A stretch of 64,000 nucleotides of DNA from Deinococcus roseus. GTDB taxonomy: Bacteria > Deinococcota > Deinococci > Deinococcales > Deinococcaceae. A program made the translations under genes and the position numbers. Where the stretch lies: positions 1 through 64,000 of the forward strand of contig NZ_BMOD01000012.1 of the NCBI RefSeq assembly GCF_014646895.1, given 5' to 3'. This document shows, one piece after another, positions 8,183-17,463 of the stretch. Position 1 is the first letter of the stretch; each line of letters starts with the position of its first letter. Below the pieces are notes generated by a model. The model was not told the origin of the DNA. It did no database searches and worked only from the letters and a program-made list of their open reading frames with translations.

Positions 8183-10366
8183 ATGAAAAAAACAGCCCTC
8201 CTTCTTCTTCCCGTCTTGCTGGGTGCCTGTGGCAGCCTGAACCCCCAGACCCACACGGAACGATCCAGTCAGGTGATCCCTCAGGATTTGATCTCGGACA
8301 CCACCAGCCAGTTGCTGGAAACCCTGAAAACCACCCGTGGCGTGAAAGTCCTGTCCGGGCAGCACAACCGGGAGCCCAACAGCGATCCCACCAGGTGGAC
8401 CCGTTATGTGCAAAGCACCACGGGCAAGACCCCTGCAGTGTGGGGCGGAGATTTCCTCTTCAGCAGCAGTGACATTGCGGCCCGCCCCACCCTGATTGCC
8501 GAAGCCAAAAGACAGTGGCAGGCAGGATCCCTGGTCACCCTGACCTGGAATGTCTGCCCCCCAACAGTGACAGAGCCCTGCAACTGGGATTCAAACGGCA
8601 TTCTGGCCGACCTGACGGACGCCCAGTGGTCGCAACTCATCACCCCTGGAACGGGCCTGTACAACGCATGGCTGGCCCGCCTGGACAGGATTGTGCCTTC
8701 TTTGCAGGACCTCAAAAACAACAATGTGCCCGTGCTGTGGCGTTTTGGACGGGACCTCAACGATGGCTGGAGCTGGTGGGGGGGTCGTCCGGGGGCAAAC
8801 GGCAGCCGCAAACTCTACCAGATCACCCGCGATTACCTGACCGGAACGAAGGGCCTCAGCAACCTGATCTGGGTGTGGAACGTCAAAGACGTGAACATGG
8901 GCACGGTGTCGGATTACTGGCCGGGAGAGGGCTATGTGGACGCTCTGGGCCTGAATGTCTGGAGCAAAGCCGCACCTTCCAGCACAGACTACAGCACCCT
9001 GGTGTCCCTGTCTGGGGGCCGTCCCATTGCCCTCACCGAAGTCACCCAGGTGCCCAGTCCTGCACTGCTGGCCGCCCAGCCCCGCTGGTCCTGGTTCATG
9101 GTGTGGGCTGAGAGCGCCCAGAACAGCAACACCACTGCTGCCCTGAACACCACCTACAGCGACGCAAAAGTCGTCTCGCAGGACCGCACCGACCTCAACA
9201 TCAACCTCAATCTGGCCCTGAACCGCCCGGTCACGGCCTCTTCGCAGGAATCGACCCAGAACGCACCTGCCAACGTGACAGATGGTGACCTGAACACCCG
9301 CTGGAGCAGCAGTTACGCAGACAACCAGTCGCTCACCATCGATCTGGGCCAGACCCGCACCATCAACAGGGTTGAACTCAAGTGGGAAGCGGCCTACGCC
9401 TCGCAGTACCAGGTGCAGGTCTCGCTGGACAAAACCACCTTCACCACCGTGCACAGCAACTACGCAGCAGATGGGGGCACCGACCAGATTTACCTTGCGC
9501 CCACCCAGGCCCGCTATGTGCGCCTTTACAGCATCAAGCGGGCCACCAGTTACGGCTCCTCCCTGTGGGAAATGGGGGTTTACGGGCGCATTCAGCCTGT
9601 GGCGGGCAGCAATGCCATTTCCAGACTGGCCGCAGCGACCACGGTGGGAACCGGAGGAAGCTGGGCCAAAAACAGCATCACGGTGAACAATTTCAACCTG
9701 CCTTACCAGCTTTACACACCCACCACCCAGCCCAGCAGCAACCAACTCCCCCTGATCATCCATCTGCACGGCTCTGGAGAAGCAGGCACAGACAATGTGC
9801 TGCAAATGATGGCTGGCACCCACAACGGCCCTCAGTACTTCACAGACCCCAATTACCAGAAGGTGCAGGCCGCCTATGTGCTGGCCCCTCAAACGCCCGT
9901 GGCCATTCGCTGGGCCAGCACCGGAATTCCCGAGTATAACCTGGACACCACCCCGGAAACCGTCTCCATGACCGCCTTGCAGAAACTCATTGAAAACCTG
10001 GTGGCGACCCTGCCCAACGTGGACCCGGACCGGGTGTACTTCGCAGGCCTGTCCAGAGGAGGTCAGGGGGTCTGGTGGGCCGCAATGACCCGTGCGAACC
10101 AGTGGGGGGCCATCCTTCCCATTGCAGGTTCAGGCAGTCCCAACCACGCTTCCCGCCTGAAAGATCTGGCCGTGTGGGCTTTCCATGCCACCAATGACAA
10201 CACCACCAGCGTGCAGTACACCCGCAACATGGTGAACGGCATTCTGGCCGCAGGAGGCAACAAGGTGAAATTCACAGAGGTGCCCACCGGAGACCATCAG
10301 GCTGGATGGGAAACCGCTTATGGCACCATGGACGCTTTCAACTGGCTGATCCGCTACCGGCGTTGA
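8183..10366 (+). CDS. GH26-like / F5-8 type C / esterase fusion lipoprotein
   Basis: A 727-residue lipoprotein (lipobox LLGAC) with three parts. Residues ~45-345 resemble the GH26 mannanase next door. However, the His-Glu pair of its catalytic site is Arg190-Asp191 (RFGRDLNDGW) while the nucleophile-position Glu286 (ALTEV) is kept. Residues ~350-470 are an F5/8 type C module. Residues ~490-727 are an alpha/beta-hydrolase of the predicted-peptidase/carboxylesterase type, with an HLHGSGE oxyanion motif, GLSRGG with Ser624, and a late GDHQAGW His. A role as a de-acetylating esterase targeted to mannan by a weakened or non-catalytic GH26 domain is an inference. Strong hairpin terminator follows. 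Confidence 0.85.
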   Translation: MKKTALLLLPVLLGACGSLNPQTHTERSSQVIPQDLISDTTSQLLETLKTTRGVKVLSGQHNREPNSDPTRWTRYVQSTTGKTPAVWGGDFLFSSSDIAARPTLIAEAKRQWQAGSLVTLTWNVCPPTVTEPCNWDSNGILADLTDAQWSQLITPGTGLYNAWLARLDRIVPSLQDLKNNNVPVLWRFGRDLNDGWSWWGGRPGANGSRKLYQITRDYLTGTKGLSNLIWVWNVKDVNMGTVSDYWPGEGYVDALGLNVWSKAAPSSTDYSTLVSLSGGRPIALTEVTQVPSPALLAAQPRWSWFMVWAESAQNSNTTAALNTTYSDAKVVSQDRTDLNINLNLALNRPVTASSQESTQNAPANVTDGDLNTRWSSSYADNQSLTIDLGQTRTINRVELKWEAAYASQYQVQVSLDKTTFTTVHSNYAADGGTDQIYLAPTQARYVRLYSIKRATSYGSSLWEMGVYGRIQPVAGSNAISRLAAATTVGTGGSWAKNSITVNNFNLPYQLYTPTTQPSSNQLPLIIHLHGSGEAGTDNVLQMMAGTHNGPQYFTDPNYQKVQAAYVLAPQTPVAIRWASTGIPEYNLDTTPETVSMTALQKLIENLVATLPNVDPDRVYFAGLSRGGQGVWWAAMTRANQWGAILPIAGSGSPNHASRLKDLAVWAFHATNDNTTSVQYTRNMVNGILAAGGNKVKFTEVPTGDHQAGWETAYGTMDAFNWLIRYRR

Positions 10367-10374
10367 ACCACAAT

Positions 10375-10408
10375 CCCCCACAGGCGTTTCCTGTGGGGGG
10401 TGTTTTTT
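10375..10408 (+). terminator. Rho-independent terminator after the fusion gene
   Basis: A 10-bp stem (CCCCCACAGG with CCTGTGGGGG), a 5-nt loop and a run of six T residues. It lies between two convergent genes. Confidence 0.9.
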
Positions 10409-10429
10409 CAGAGCATCATTTGCAGAACA

Positions 10430-11428
10430 TCAGCGCGTGCTGGAACGGATCACCAGACTGGTGGGCACAATCACCTGGGTGGGTTCACTGGGACGCTGCA
10501 ACAGCAGTTCCACGCCACGCCGTCCCAGCGCTTCTTTGTTGATCCGGACGGTGGTCAGTGGCGGAAAGCAGGTGCGGGCGGTGGGCAAATCATCAAACCC
10601 CACCACTGCAATGTCCTCGGGCACTTTCAGACCGGCCTCCATGCAGGTCTGGATGGCCTGAATGGCCGTGGCATCGTTCCAGCAGAAAATGGCATCCGGG
10701 CGGTTTTTCAGCTTCAGCAGTTTCTTCACCGCATTGTCGGTGCCTTCCACCTCCCACATGATGGGATCGCGGAACACCTCCAGATCCGGGTCCTGTTCGA
10801 GGTGGTGGGTGATCAGGGCGTAGCGGTAGCCCTGACGCCTCTGGGTGATCGAGTAATGGGATTCTGGACCGCACACAAAAGCAATCCTTTTGTAGCCCCG
10901 CTGAATCAGAAACTCGGTCAGCAGGTAAGCCCCCCCGAAGTTGTCGCTGTTCACGTTGTTCATTTCGGGGTGCCACAAATCCACCAGCGCCACCGGAATG
11001 CCCAGTTCACGGATTTCCTGCAGTTGCTCAGGTTCAAAAGCCCCCACACACAGCAGCGCGTCGCTCTCGTCGCGTTTCAGGCGGTCGGTGATGCCCTCTT
11101 CCTGGCTGGTGGAGGTGAAGGTCAGGGAGATCTTTTCTGCATTGCAAGCATCTTCCACGCCGTGCAGCACGGTGGAGTAGAAAGGGTTGTTGGAGAGGGT
11201 GTTGTGCTGGCGGTCGTAGATGAAGGTGATCCTTTTGATGGACCGCGACTGCCGCAGGTTTGAAAAATCATAACCAAGTTCTTCCGCTGCTTTGAGGACG
11301 CGGGCTTTGAGGTCGTCGTTGATGCCCAGCTGGTTGTTGAGCGCCCGTGAAGTGGTGCCCAGCGACACCCCTGCCCTCTGGGCAATGTCCCGCACGGTGG
11401 GGCTGCTGGTTTTGGATTTACCGGTCAT
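10430..11428 (-). CDS. LacI-family transcriptional regulator
   Basis: A 332-residue repressor. The N-terminal LacI helix-turn-helix is clear (PTVRDIAQRAGVSLGTTSRA, residues 10-29), followed by the hinge helix and a periplasmic-binding-protein-like sugar sensor (~60-332, ending with the usual GFDDLP and PPLTTVRIN segments). It is convergent with the mannan-hydrolase genes and is the obvious candidate for their control, with a manno-oligosaccharide as inferred inducer. A TTGTT...AACAA box just upstream (11449-11463) resembles the boxes at the GH26 promoter, which would fit autoregulation. The effector cannot be deduced from sequence alone. Confidence 0.93.
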   Translation of the reverse strand: MTGKSKTSSPTVRDIAQRAGVSLGTTSRALNNQLGINDDLKARVLKAAEELGYDFSNLRQSRSIKRITFIYDRQHNTLSNNPFYSTVLHGVEDACNAEKISLTFTSTSQEEGITDRLKRDESDALLCVGAFEPEQLQEIRELGIPVALVDLWHPEMNNVNSDNFGGAYLLTEFLIQRGYKRIAFVCGPESHYSITQRRQGYRYALITHHLEQDPDLEVFRDPIMWEVEGTDNAVKKLLKLKNRPDAIFCWNDATAIQAIQTCMEAGLKVPEDIAVVGFDDLPTARTCFPPLTTVRINKEALGRRGVELLLQRPSEPTQVIVPTSLVIRSSTR

Positions 11429-11448
11429 GTTCCAAGGATAGTCTTCTG

Positions 11449-11463
11449 TTGTTCAGAAAACAA
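11449..11463. promoter_or_regulatory. Operator candidate upstream of lacI-type gene
   Basis: TTGTTCAGAAAACAA has inverted TTGTT/AACAA arms, as at 6436-6449 and 6509-6520. A flanking inverted pair CCAAGGAT (11432-11439) / ATCCTTGG (11463-11470) is also present. Confidence 0.4.
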
Positions 11464-11620
11464 TCCTTGGCAGATCTGGGCTCTGGCCCCACGGTCAGTG
11501 AAGGATCAAACCCGCATCAACTTGAGGTCCTGAGCGGATTTTCCTGGAGCTTTTTGGCCCATGGGAGGCAGGTGTTTCAGCGGTTTTCTGGTGAACAGGT
11601 CATGCCTGTGACCTGCAAGA

Positions 11621-12205
11621 TCAGGAAGACTTGTTGCCCTGAGAGAGCTGCTCGATCCACTTTGCCATGCGTTTCTGGCGGGTTTCGGGTTTTCTGGCGG
11701 TCTGGAGCTGGTGGTAGATGGCGAACAGGGTGCTGCGTTCCAGTTGTTCATAGGCTTGCTGGGCTGCAGGGTGCTTTTGCAACTCTGCCAGAAAATCCTC
11801 CGGGATCACCATGCTGGCGGGACCGGCATAAGCCTGCTCCCAGCGTCCATCTTGCCGGGCGGCCTCCACCTGTGCCAGACCCGCAGGTTGCATGCGGCCT
11901 TCTGCAATCAGGCGTTCTGCAATCTCGCAGTTTCTCTGGGACCAGCTGGACCTGGAGCGGCGTGGGGTCAGGCGCTGCACAAAGGAGGTTTCGTCCAGGG
12001 ATTTGCGGATGCCATCAATCCAGCCCCAGGTCAATGCGGCGACCACGCAATCGTCCCAGGTGACGCTGGGGATCCCCGAGCTTTTTTTGTACATGCGCAC
12101 CCACAATTCGGTGTGGGTCTGGTGGTGCTGTTGCAGCCAGGCTTCAAGTTGCTCCTGGGTTTCAAAAGCGAGGGGTGGGCTGGAGGTTTTTCCTGCGGTT
12201 TCCAT
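11621..12205 (-). CDS. YdeI/OmpD-associated family protein
   Basis: A 194-residue cytoplasmic protein of the COG4430 family. Recognisable segments are WDDCVVAALTWGWIDG (residues ~48-63), LTPRRSRSSWSQRN (~77-90), and a C-terminal helical part ending with the ARKPETRQKRMAKWIEQL segment typical of the family. Members are often labelled bacteriocin-protection proteins, but the biochemical role is not established. It stands alone between the mannan locus and the urea locus and shares no obvious operon. Confidence 0.85.
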   Translation of the reverse strand: METAGKTSSPPLAFETQEQLEAWLQQHHQTHTELWVRMYKKSSGIPSVTWDDCVVAALTWGWIDGIRKSLDETSFVQRLTPRRSRSSWSQRNCEIAERLIAEGRMQPAGLAQVEAARQDGRWEQAYAGPASMVIPEDFLAELQKHPAAQQAYEQLERSTLFAIYHQLQTARKPETRQKRMAKWIEQLSQGNKSS

Positions 12206-12577
12206 TCAGAGGTTCCCCTTTGGGTGCATTGTACCTGCAAGTCAAACCGCACCTGTAAATCGCACAACCTGCAGACAGCAAAAAGCGCCCAGAGGCATGA
12301 TCTGGGTGTATTTTCTTGCTTTTCGCAGCGGATACTCTTCCAAGGTATATTTAAGCACGAATCTTCTGGAATGGCAAATTTATTTTGACTGAACTTTTTT
12401 CTGCAAATGTATAGAATCTAGGAAATTCCCTATGAGACGACGAAAAGCCCTGAAAAACATTTGATTGCAAATAAAAATTTTTCAAGATCAGTCATTTTGT
12501 TGACAATTCTGTGTTTCCCTCCCTATACTGCAGGCGTGGATGAAAGTCTGCATAAAATCGCATCAGGGGGTTGGTAC
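12206..12577 (+). other. AT-rich promoter region before urtA
   Basis: About 370 bp without a credible gene. It contains the strong promoter listed separately at 12500-12529. A possible weaker upstream one (TTGACT at 12385-12390, TATAGA at 12410-12415) has an over-long 19-bp spacer. Confidence 0.6.
12500..12529 (+). promoter_or_regulatory. Strong promoter of the urtABCDE operon
   Basis: TTGACA (12500-12505), an 18-bp spacer and TATACT (12524-12529). The position shows that translation starts at 12578 rather than at in-frame codons further upstream. Confidence 0.85.
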
Positions 12578-13792
12578 ATGCATTTTTTCGCAAAACAAAG
12601 CCGAGGTTTACTGCATAAAGTTGCTGGGTCTGCCATCATCAGTCTCAGCGTGGGTTTGCTCGCAGGAGCCCAGGCAGAAGACGTGAAAGTGGGTGTGCTG
12701 CACTCCCTCACCGGAACCATGGCGATCAGCGAGATCACCGTGAAGAACGCCACCTTGCTGGCGATCGAAGAGATCAACAAAAAAGGCGGCGTGATGGGCA
12801 AGACCATTGCCTCAGTGATCGAAGACGGGGCCAGTGAACCTGCCACCTTCGCACAGAAAGCCCAGAAACTGATCGAGCAGGACAAGGTTTCCACTGTGTT
12901 CGGCGGCTGGACCAGCGCCTCCCGCAAAGCCATGCTGCCGGTGTTCGAGCGCCTCGACAACCTGCTGTGGTACCCCGTGCAGTTCGAGGGCAACGAGTGC
13001 AGCCCCAACATCATGTACTCGGGTGCGCAGCCCAACCAGCAGATCCTGCCAGCCTTCGACTGGGCCGTGGAAAAAGGCTTCAAGAAGTACTTCCTGGTCG
13101 GATCTGACTACGTGTTTCCCAGAACCGCCAACCTGATCGTGAAAAAGCACATCGAGAACGACAAGCTCACCCTGACCGGTGAAGAGTACGTGCCCCTGGG
13201 CGGAACCGACTTCTCCAGCGTGATCAACAAGATCAAAGCGGGTGGTCCGGCCATCATCTTCAACACCATCAACGGCGACTCCAACGTGGCTTTCTTCAAG
13301 CAACTGGCCGCTGCAGGACTCACGGCCAAGGACTACCCCGTGATGAGCTTCTCCATCGCAGAGCAGGAAGCCAAGGCCATCGGTCCGAAGCTGCTGGAAG
13401 GCAGTTATGCCGCCTGGAACTACTTCATGAGCCTGCCCAACACCAGCAACAAGGCTTTCATCAAGGCTTACGCCGCCAAGTACGGCAAAGAACAGCTGAT
13501 CACCGACCCCATGATTCACGGTTATGTGGACGTGTACATCTGGAAAGCCGCCGTGGAAAAAGCCAAGAGCTTTGAGCCCGACAAGGTGCGCAAAGCCGCC
13601 GTGTCCATCAAGGAAATCACCACCCCCATGGGCAAGATCAAGTTCGATGCCAACCAGAGCCTGTACCAGACCGCCTACGTGGGCCAGCTCAAAGCAGACG
13701 GTCAGTTCAAGATCCTCTGGGACAGCAAGAAGAACCTGAAACCCGAGCCCTACGACGCCCTGGCCTTCCCTGGCAAGACCTGCAAACCCTGA
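12578..13792 (+). CDS. urtA: Urea ABC transporter substrate-binding protein
   Basis: A 404-residue exported protein that captures urea for the UrtBCDE importer. The Met at 12578 begins a signal peptide that ends at GAQAED; the start lies 49 bp downstream of the promoter and has an AGGGGG ribosome site. The mature part is a type I periplasmic-binding fold of the branched-chain amino acid/amide class, with the UrtA hallmarks VGVLHSLTGTMAISE, FGGWTSASRKAMLPVFE and LWYPVQFEGNECSPNI. Five urt genes followed by urease make a complete urea uptake-and-hydrolysis locus. Confidence 0.95.
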   Translation: MHFFAKQSRGLLHKVAGSAIISLSVGLLAGAQAEDVKVGVLHSLTGTMAISEITVKNATLLAIEEINKKGGVMGKTIASVIEDGASEPATFAQKAQKLIEQDKVSTVFGGWTSASRKAMLPVFERLDNLLWYPVQFEGNECSPNIMYSGAQPNQQILPAFDWAVEKGFKKYFLVGSDYVFPRTANLIVKKHIENDKLTLTGEEYVPLGGTDFSSVINKIKAGGPAIIFNTINGDSNVAFFKQLAAAGLTAKDYPVMSFSIAEQEAKAIGPKLLEGSYAAWNYFMSLPNTSNKAFIKAYAAKYGKEQLITDPMIHGYVDVYIWKAAVEKAKSFEPDKVRKAAVSIKEITTPMGKIKFDANQSLYQTAYVGQLKADGQFKILWDSKKNLKPEPYDALAFPGKTCKP

Positions 13793-13895
13793 TTTCACAG
13801 GGGCTTTGCCCCACAGGTTTTCACCCGTCCAGATGCCTGAAAAGCACTGGGCGGGTAAAACGCTAAAGGCCCCTGACCTTCTGAAGGAGTCATTT

Positions 13896-14804
13896 ATGGG
13901 AGAAACCGCACTTTTTCTGGGACAGCTTTTCAACGGGGTGAGCGTTGGCTCGATCCTGCTGATTGCGGCCCTCGGTCTGGCGCTCAGCTTTGGGCTGATG
14001 CGCGTGATCAACATGGCACACGGCGAATTCATCATGATCGGCGGATACCTCGCCTTCCTGGCCCACCAGATCATCCCCAGTGGAGCTTCCCTGTGGCTGG
14101 CCCTGCCTCTGGCTTTTGTGGGCACCTTCCTGCTGGGTGCAGTTCTGGAAAGCACCCTGATCCGCAGGCTTTACGGCAGACCGCTGGACACCCTGCTGGC
14201 CACCTGGGGCCTCAGCCTGATCCTGCAACAGGCTGCACGCCAGATTTTCGGCCCCACCGGGGTGGAAGTGACGGCCCCTGCATGGCTGAGTGGGGCCATC
14301 AACTTCTCTGGTGCACTGTCTGGTCTGACCATCCCCCACGTGAGGATTTTTGTGATCGTGCTGGCCCTGCTGATTCTGGGAGGCCTGCTGCTGCTCATCA
14401 ACAAAACCAAGTTGGGCATGCTGGTGCGGGCCGTCAACCAGAACCGTGAAGTGGCCTCCACACTGGGGGTCAACACCCGCCTGATCGACATGACCGTGTT
14501 TGCCATTGGTGCAGGACTGGCCGGACTGGGGGGCGCTGCACTGGCCCTGATCTCTCCCGTGACCCCCACCGTGGGACAGAGCTACATCGTGGACGCCTTC
14601 CTGGTGGTGATTCTGGGTGGTCTGGGCAGCCTGGCCGGAACCACCATTGCTTCTTTCGTGGTGGGTTTGTTCTCTGCAGGTTTGCAGACCTTCACCAGTG
14701 TTTCTTTCGCCAAGGTGCTGCTGCTGGTTGTGGTGGTGGCCTTCCTGCAATGGAAACCCAGGGGCATTGTGGTGGTCAAATCCCGTGCCCTGGAGGAGGC
14801 GTAA
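13896..14804 (+). CDS. urtB: Urea ABC transporter permease UrtB
   Basis: A 302-residue LivH-type inner-membrane permease with about eight helices. The GLMRVINMAHGEFIMIGGY motif near the N-terminus and GGLGSLAGT near the end are typical of UrtB/LivH. The start at 13896 is preceded by AAGGAGT; upstream in-frame codons lack a ribosome site. It is separated from urtA by about 100 bp and from urtC by one base. Confidence 0.95.
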   Translation: MGETALFLGQLFNGVSVGSILLIAALGLALSFGLMRVINMAHGEFIMIGGYLAFLAHQIIPSGASLWLALPLAFVGTFLLGAVLESTLIRRLYGRPLDTLLATWGLSLILQQAARQIFGPTGVEVTAPAWLSGAINFSGALSGLTIPHVRIFVIVLALLILGGLLLLINKTKLGMLVRAVNQNREVASTLGVNTRLIDMTVFAIGAGLAGLGGAALALISPVTPTVGQSYIVDAFLVVILGGLGSLAGTTIASFVVGLFSAGLQTFTSVSFAKVLLLVVVVAFLQWKPRGIVVVKSRALEEA

Positions 14805-14805
14805 C

Positions 14806-15849
14806 ATGAAAAAGCTCACGTTGCCTTTCATGGCCGCACTGTTTCTGGTGCTGGCTGCCGCTCCAGCGCTGCTGGACGGCTACAACCTGTCTCTGCTCGG
14901 ACGTTTTCTGGCCCTGGCCCTGGTCACCCTCGGTCTGGTGTGGTGCTGGGGAAAAGGTGGGGTGCTCTCACTGGGTCAGGGGGTGTTCTTTGGGCTGGGT
15001 GGATACGCCATCGCCATGCACCTGAAACTCATGGGCCTCCCTGCAGGTGAAATTCCCGATTTCATGATGTGGAACGGCATGAGTGACCTCCCTGCATGGT
15101 GGGCTCCCTTCAAGAGTCCTGTCTTTGCTGTGGCCATGATCTTTGTGATCCCAGGGATTGCCAGTTTCATCATGGCGAATTTGCTGTTCAGAAGGCGCAT
15201 CACGGGCGTTTACGTGTCCCTGATCACCCAGGCGGTGGCCCTGGCGTTTGCCACCCTCCTGACCAGCCAGCAAGGCGTGACCGGAGGGTTCAACGGCCTG
15301 ACCAACTTCACCACCCTGTTCGGGGCCAGTTACGGCACCCCCGAAATGCAGAAAATCCTGTACTGGATCACGGTGGGCTTTGTGGCCCTGACCTTTGGGG
15401 TGGGCATCCTGCTGGAGCGCACCTATTTCGGCAAAACCCTGCTGGCCATCCGGGACGGAGAAAACCGCTCCCGTTACCTCGGGTATGACCCTGTGCCTTA
15501 CAAGGTGTTTGCCTTCACCCTGGCCGGGATTCTGGCAGGGGTGGCAGGAGCCCTCTTCACCCTGCATGTGGGCGTGATCAGCCCAGCCATGGTGGGCGTG
15601 GTGCCCAGCATCGAAATGGTGGTCTGGGCCGCCATCGGAGGCCGCGAAAGCCTGATGGGGGCCATCCTGGGAACGGTCCTGATCAACTTCGCCAAGGACC
15701 GCATCTCCACCGCCCTCCCTGATGCCTGGCTTTACATCATGGGGGCACTGTTCATGCTGGTGGTGTTGTTCCCTCCCCAGAGCTGGAAGCTGCCTAAACT
15801 TTTTAAAGCCAGCAAGAAACCCACCTTCAAGGAGGTTCACGGTGACTGA
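14806..15849 (+). CDS. urtC: Urea ABC transporter permease UrtC
   Basis: A 347-residue LivM-type permease, the second membrane subunit of the urea importer. Diagnostic UrtC segments include CWGKGGVLSLGQGVFFGLGGYA near residue 45-66, IRDGENRSRYLGYDP in the cytoplasmic loop, and the WAAIGGRESLMGA motif. The ATG lies one base after the urtB stop with a GGAGG site; the 3' end overlaps urtD by 8 bp. Confidence 0.95.
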   Translation: MKKLTLPFMAALFLVLAAAPALLDGYNLSLLGRFLALALVTLGLVWCWGKGGVLSLGQGVFFGLGGYAIAMHLKLMGLPAGEIPDFMMWNGMSDLPAWWAPFKSPVFAVAMIFVIPGIASFIMANLLFRRRITGVYVSLITQAVALAFATLLTSQQGVTGGFNGLTNFTTLFGASYGTPEMQKILYWITVGFVALTFGVGILLERTYFGKTLLAIRDGENRSRYLGYDPVPYKVFAFTLAGILAGVAGALFTLHVGVISPAMVGVVPSIEMVVWAAIGGRESLMGAILGTVLINFAKDRISTALPDAWLYIMGALFMLVVLFPPQSWKLPKLFKASKKPTFKEVHGD

Positions 15850-16621
15850 TCTCATGCAGAAACAGACGGGCGCACTGCTGGAAATCAGAGGGCTCACCGT
15901 CTCGTTTGACGGCTTTGTGGCCCTGAACGACGTGAATTTCTCGGTGAAGCCTGGAGAGGTGCGCATCCTGATGGGTCCCAACGGGGCAGGCAAAAGCACC
16001 CTGATGGACACCGTGATCGGCAAGGTGCGGGCAGACCAGGGGCAGATTTTCTTTCAGGGGAAAGACATCTCTAAAACGCCCGAGTACCGCATCACCGGAC
16101 TGGGCATCTGTCGCAAATTCCAGACCCCAGGTGTGCTGGAAAACCTGTCTGTGAAAGAGAACCTGGAACTTGCTGCCCGAAAAAGCAAAGGGTTCTGGGG
16201 CAGCCTGAAAACCCGCCTGGCGAAAGAAGAAACAGACCGGGTATCAGATGTCGTGAAAAAGGTGCGTCTGGAAGAAAAAGCAGACATGCAGGCCCGCCAC
16301 CTCGCCCACGGTGAAAAGCAGTGGCTGGAGATCGGCATGGTGCTTGCGGCCAACCCGCCCCTGATCATGCTGGATGAACCCACCGCAGGCATGACCGTGC
16401 AGGAAACCGCCCTGACCGCTCAGCTCATTCAGGAACTTGCAAAAGAGCACACCATCATTGTGATTGACCACGACATGACCTTCATTGAACTGCTGCAGGC
16501 CGATGTGAGCGTGCTGCACATGGGCAAAATGCTCTGCGAGGGCAATCTGGACACCGTCAGGAACAACGAGGAAGTGCAGTCCGTGTACCTGGGCCGCCAC
16601 AAGGAGGAAGCCCATGCTTAA
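15842..16621 (+). CDS. urtD: Urea ABC transporter ATP-binding protein UrtD
   Basis: A 259-residue LivG-type ATPase. The GTG at 15842 is chosen because a strong AAGGAGG site lies six bases upstream and the gene then overlaps urtC; the next candidate is an ATG four codons later. Walker A GPNGAGKST and Walker B LIMLDEPTAGM are intact. The ABC signature is replaced by the HLAHGEKQWLEIGM form, which is the normal variant in UrtD proteins. It overlaps urtE by 8 bp. Confidence 0.95.
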   Translation: MTDLMQKQTGALLEIRGLTVSFDGFVALNDVNFSVKPGEVRILMGPNGAGKSTLMDTVIGKVRADQGQIFFQGKDISKTPEYRITGLGICRKFQTPGVLENLSVKENLELAARKSKGFWGSLKTRLAKEETDRVSDVVKKVRLEEKADMQARHLAHGEKQWLEIGMVLAANPPLIMLDEPTAGMTVQETALTAQLIQELAKEHTIIVIDHDMTFIELLQADVSVLHMGKMLCEGNLDTVRNNEEVQSVYLGRHKEEAHA

Positions 16622-17303
16622 AGTGGAAGGCCTGAATGCCAGTTACGGCGAATCCCGCGTGCTGTGGAATGTCAATCTGGAAGTGAAGCCCGGTGAGGGT
16701 GTGGCGCTTCTGGGCCGCAATGGGGTGGGGAAGACCACCATGCTGCGGGTGCTGGCCGGTCTGCATGGCGTGCAGGATGGAAAATTGGTGTTTGATGGAT
16801 CGGACATCACCCGCCATGCCCCCCACAAAAGGGCCAGAGGGGGACTGGCTTATGTCCCTCAGGGAAGGGGCATCCTGCCCCACCTGACCGTCGAGGAAAA
16901 CCTCCTGATGGGCCTCAATGCCACCCCACAGAAAGGCATCCCGGACTTCATTTACGACCTTTTTCCGGTGCTGAAAGAGATGCTGCACCGCAAAGGGGGC
17001 AACCTCTCTGGAGGCCAGCAGCAACAACTGGCCATTGGCCGTGCCCTCACCATGCGCCCCAAGATGCTGCTGCTCGATGAACCCACCGAAGGGATTCAGC
17101 CCAATGTGGTCCAGCAGATTGGAGAGGCCCTCAAGGTGGTGCGGGGTGAACTGAAAGTTTCGGTGCTGCTGGTGGAGCAATACCTGGATTTTGCCTGGAA
17201 TTTTGCCGAGCGCTATTACGTGCTGCAACGCGGGGTGATCACCCACACCGGAGAAACCCACACCGACGATGTGGACACGGTCAGCAGGTTCATCACCGTT
17301 TGA
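16614..17303 (+). CDS. urtE: Urea ABC transporter ATP-binding protein UrtE
   Basis: A 229-residue LivF-type ATPase, partner of UrtD. Walker A is GRNGVGKTT, the signature is LSGGQQQQLAIGRAL and Walker B is LLLDEPTEGIQP; the GIQPNVV continuation is typical of UrtE. The ATG overlaps the stop of urtD. A stem-loop terminator follows at 17336-17378, so urt and ure genes are separate transcripts. Confidence 0.95.
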   Translation: MLKVEGLNASYGESRVLWNVNLEVKPGEGVALLGRNGVGKTTMLRVLAGLHGVQDGKLVFDGSDITRHAPHKRARGGLAYVPQGRGILPHLTVEENLLMGLNATPQKGIPDFIYDLFPVLKEMLHRKGGNLSGGQQQQLAIGRALTMRPKMLLLDEPTEGIQPNVVQQIGEALKVVRGELKVSVLLVEQYLDFAWNFAERYYVLQRGVITHTGETHTDDVDTVSRFITV

Positions 17304-17335
17304 TTTTGTTGTTGCTTGTGTTCTGAATTTGTGAC

Positions 17336-17378
17336 GCTCTGGAGATTTAAGTAAAATTTCCAGAGCATTTTTCTTTTA
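17336..17378 (+). terminator. Rho-independent terminator after urtE
   Basis: GCTCTGGA (17336-17343) pairs with TCCAGAGC (17359-17366). The stem is extended inward by a G-U and A/T pairs, and is followed by ATTTTTCTTTTATTT. Confidence 0.85.
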
Positions 17379-17391
17379 TTTATGCAAAGTG

Positions 17392-17420
17392 TTCACAAAT
17401 TGATGCACAAAATGTAAGAT
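17392..17420 (+). promoter_or_regulatory. Promoter of the urease operon
   Basis: TTCACA (17392-17397), a 17-bp spacer and TAAGAT (17415-17420), 43 bp upstream of the ureA start codon. Confidence 0.6.
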
Positions 17421-17463
17421 TAACCCCATAGGCTTGAACGGACTTTCCAAAAAGGAGCAGAGT

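Noticed and set aside
10400..11263. Open frame opposite the LacI gene
   Set aside because: It begins inside the terminator T-run of the upstream gene and is the antisense of a clear LacI regulator.
12461..12577. N-terminal extension of UrtA
   Set aside because: It would start upstream of the -35/-10 promoter pair at 12500-12529.
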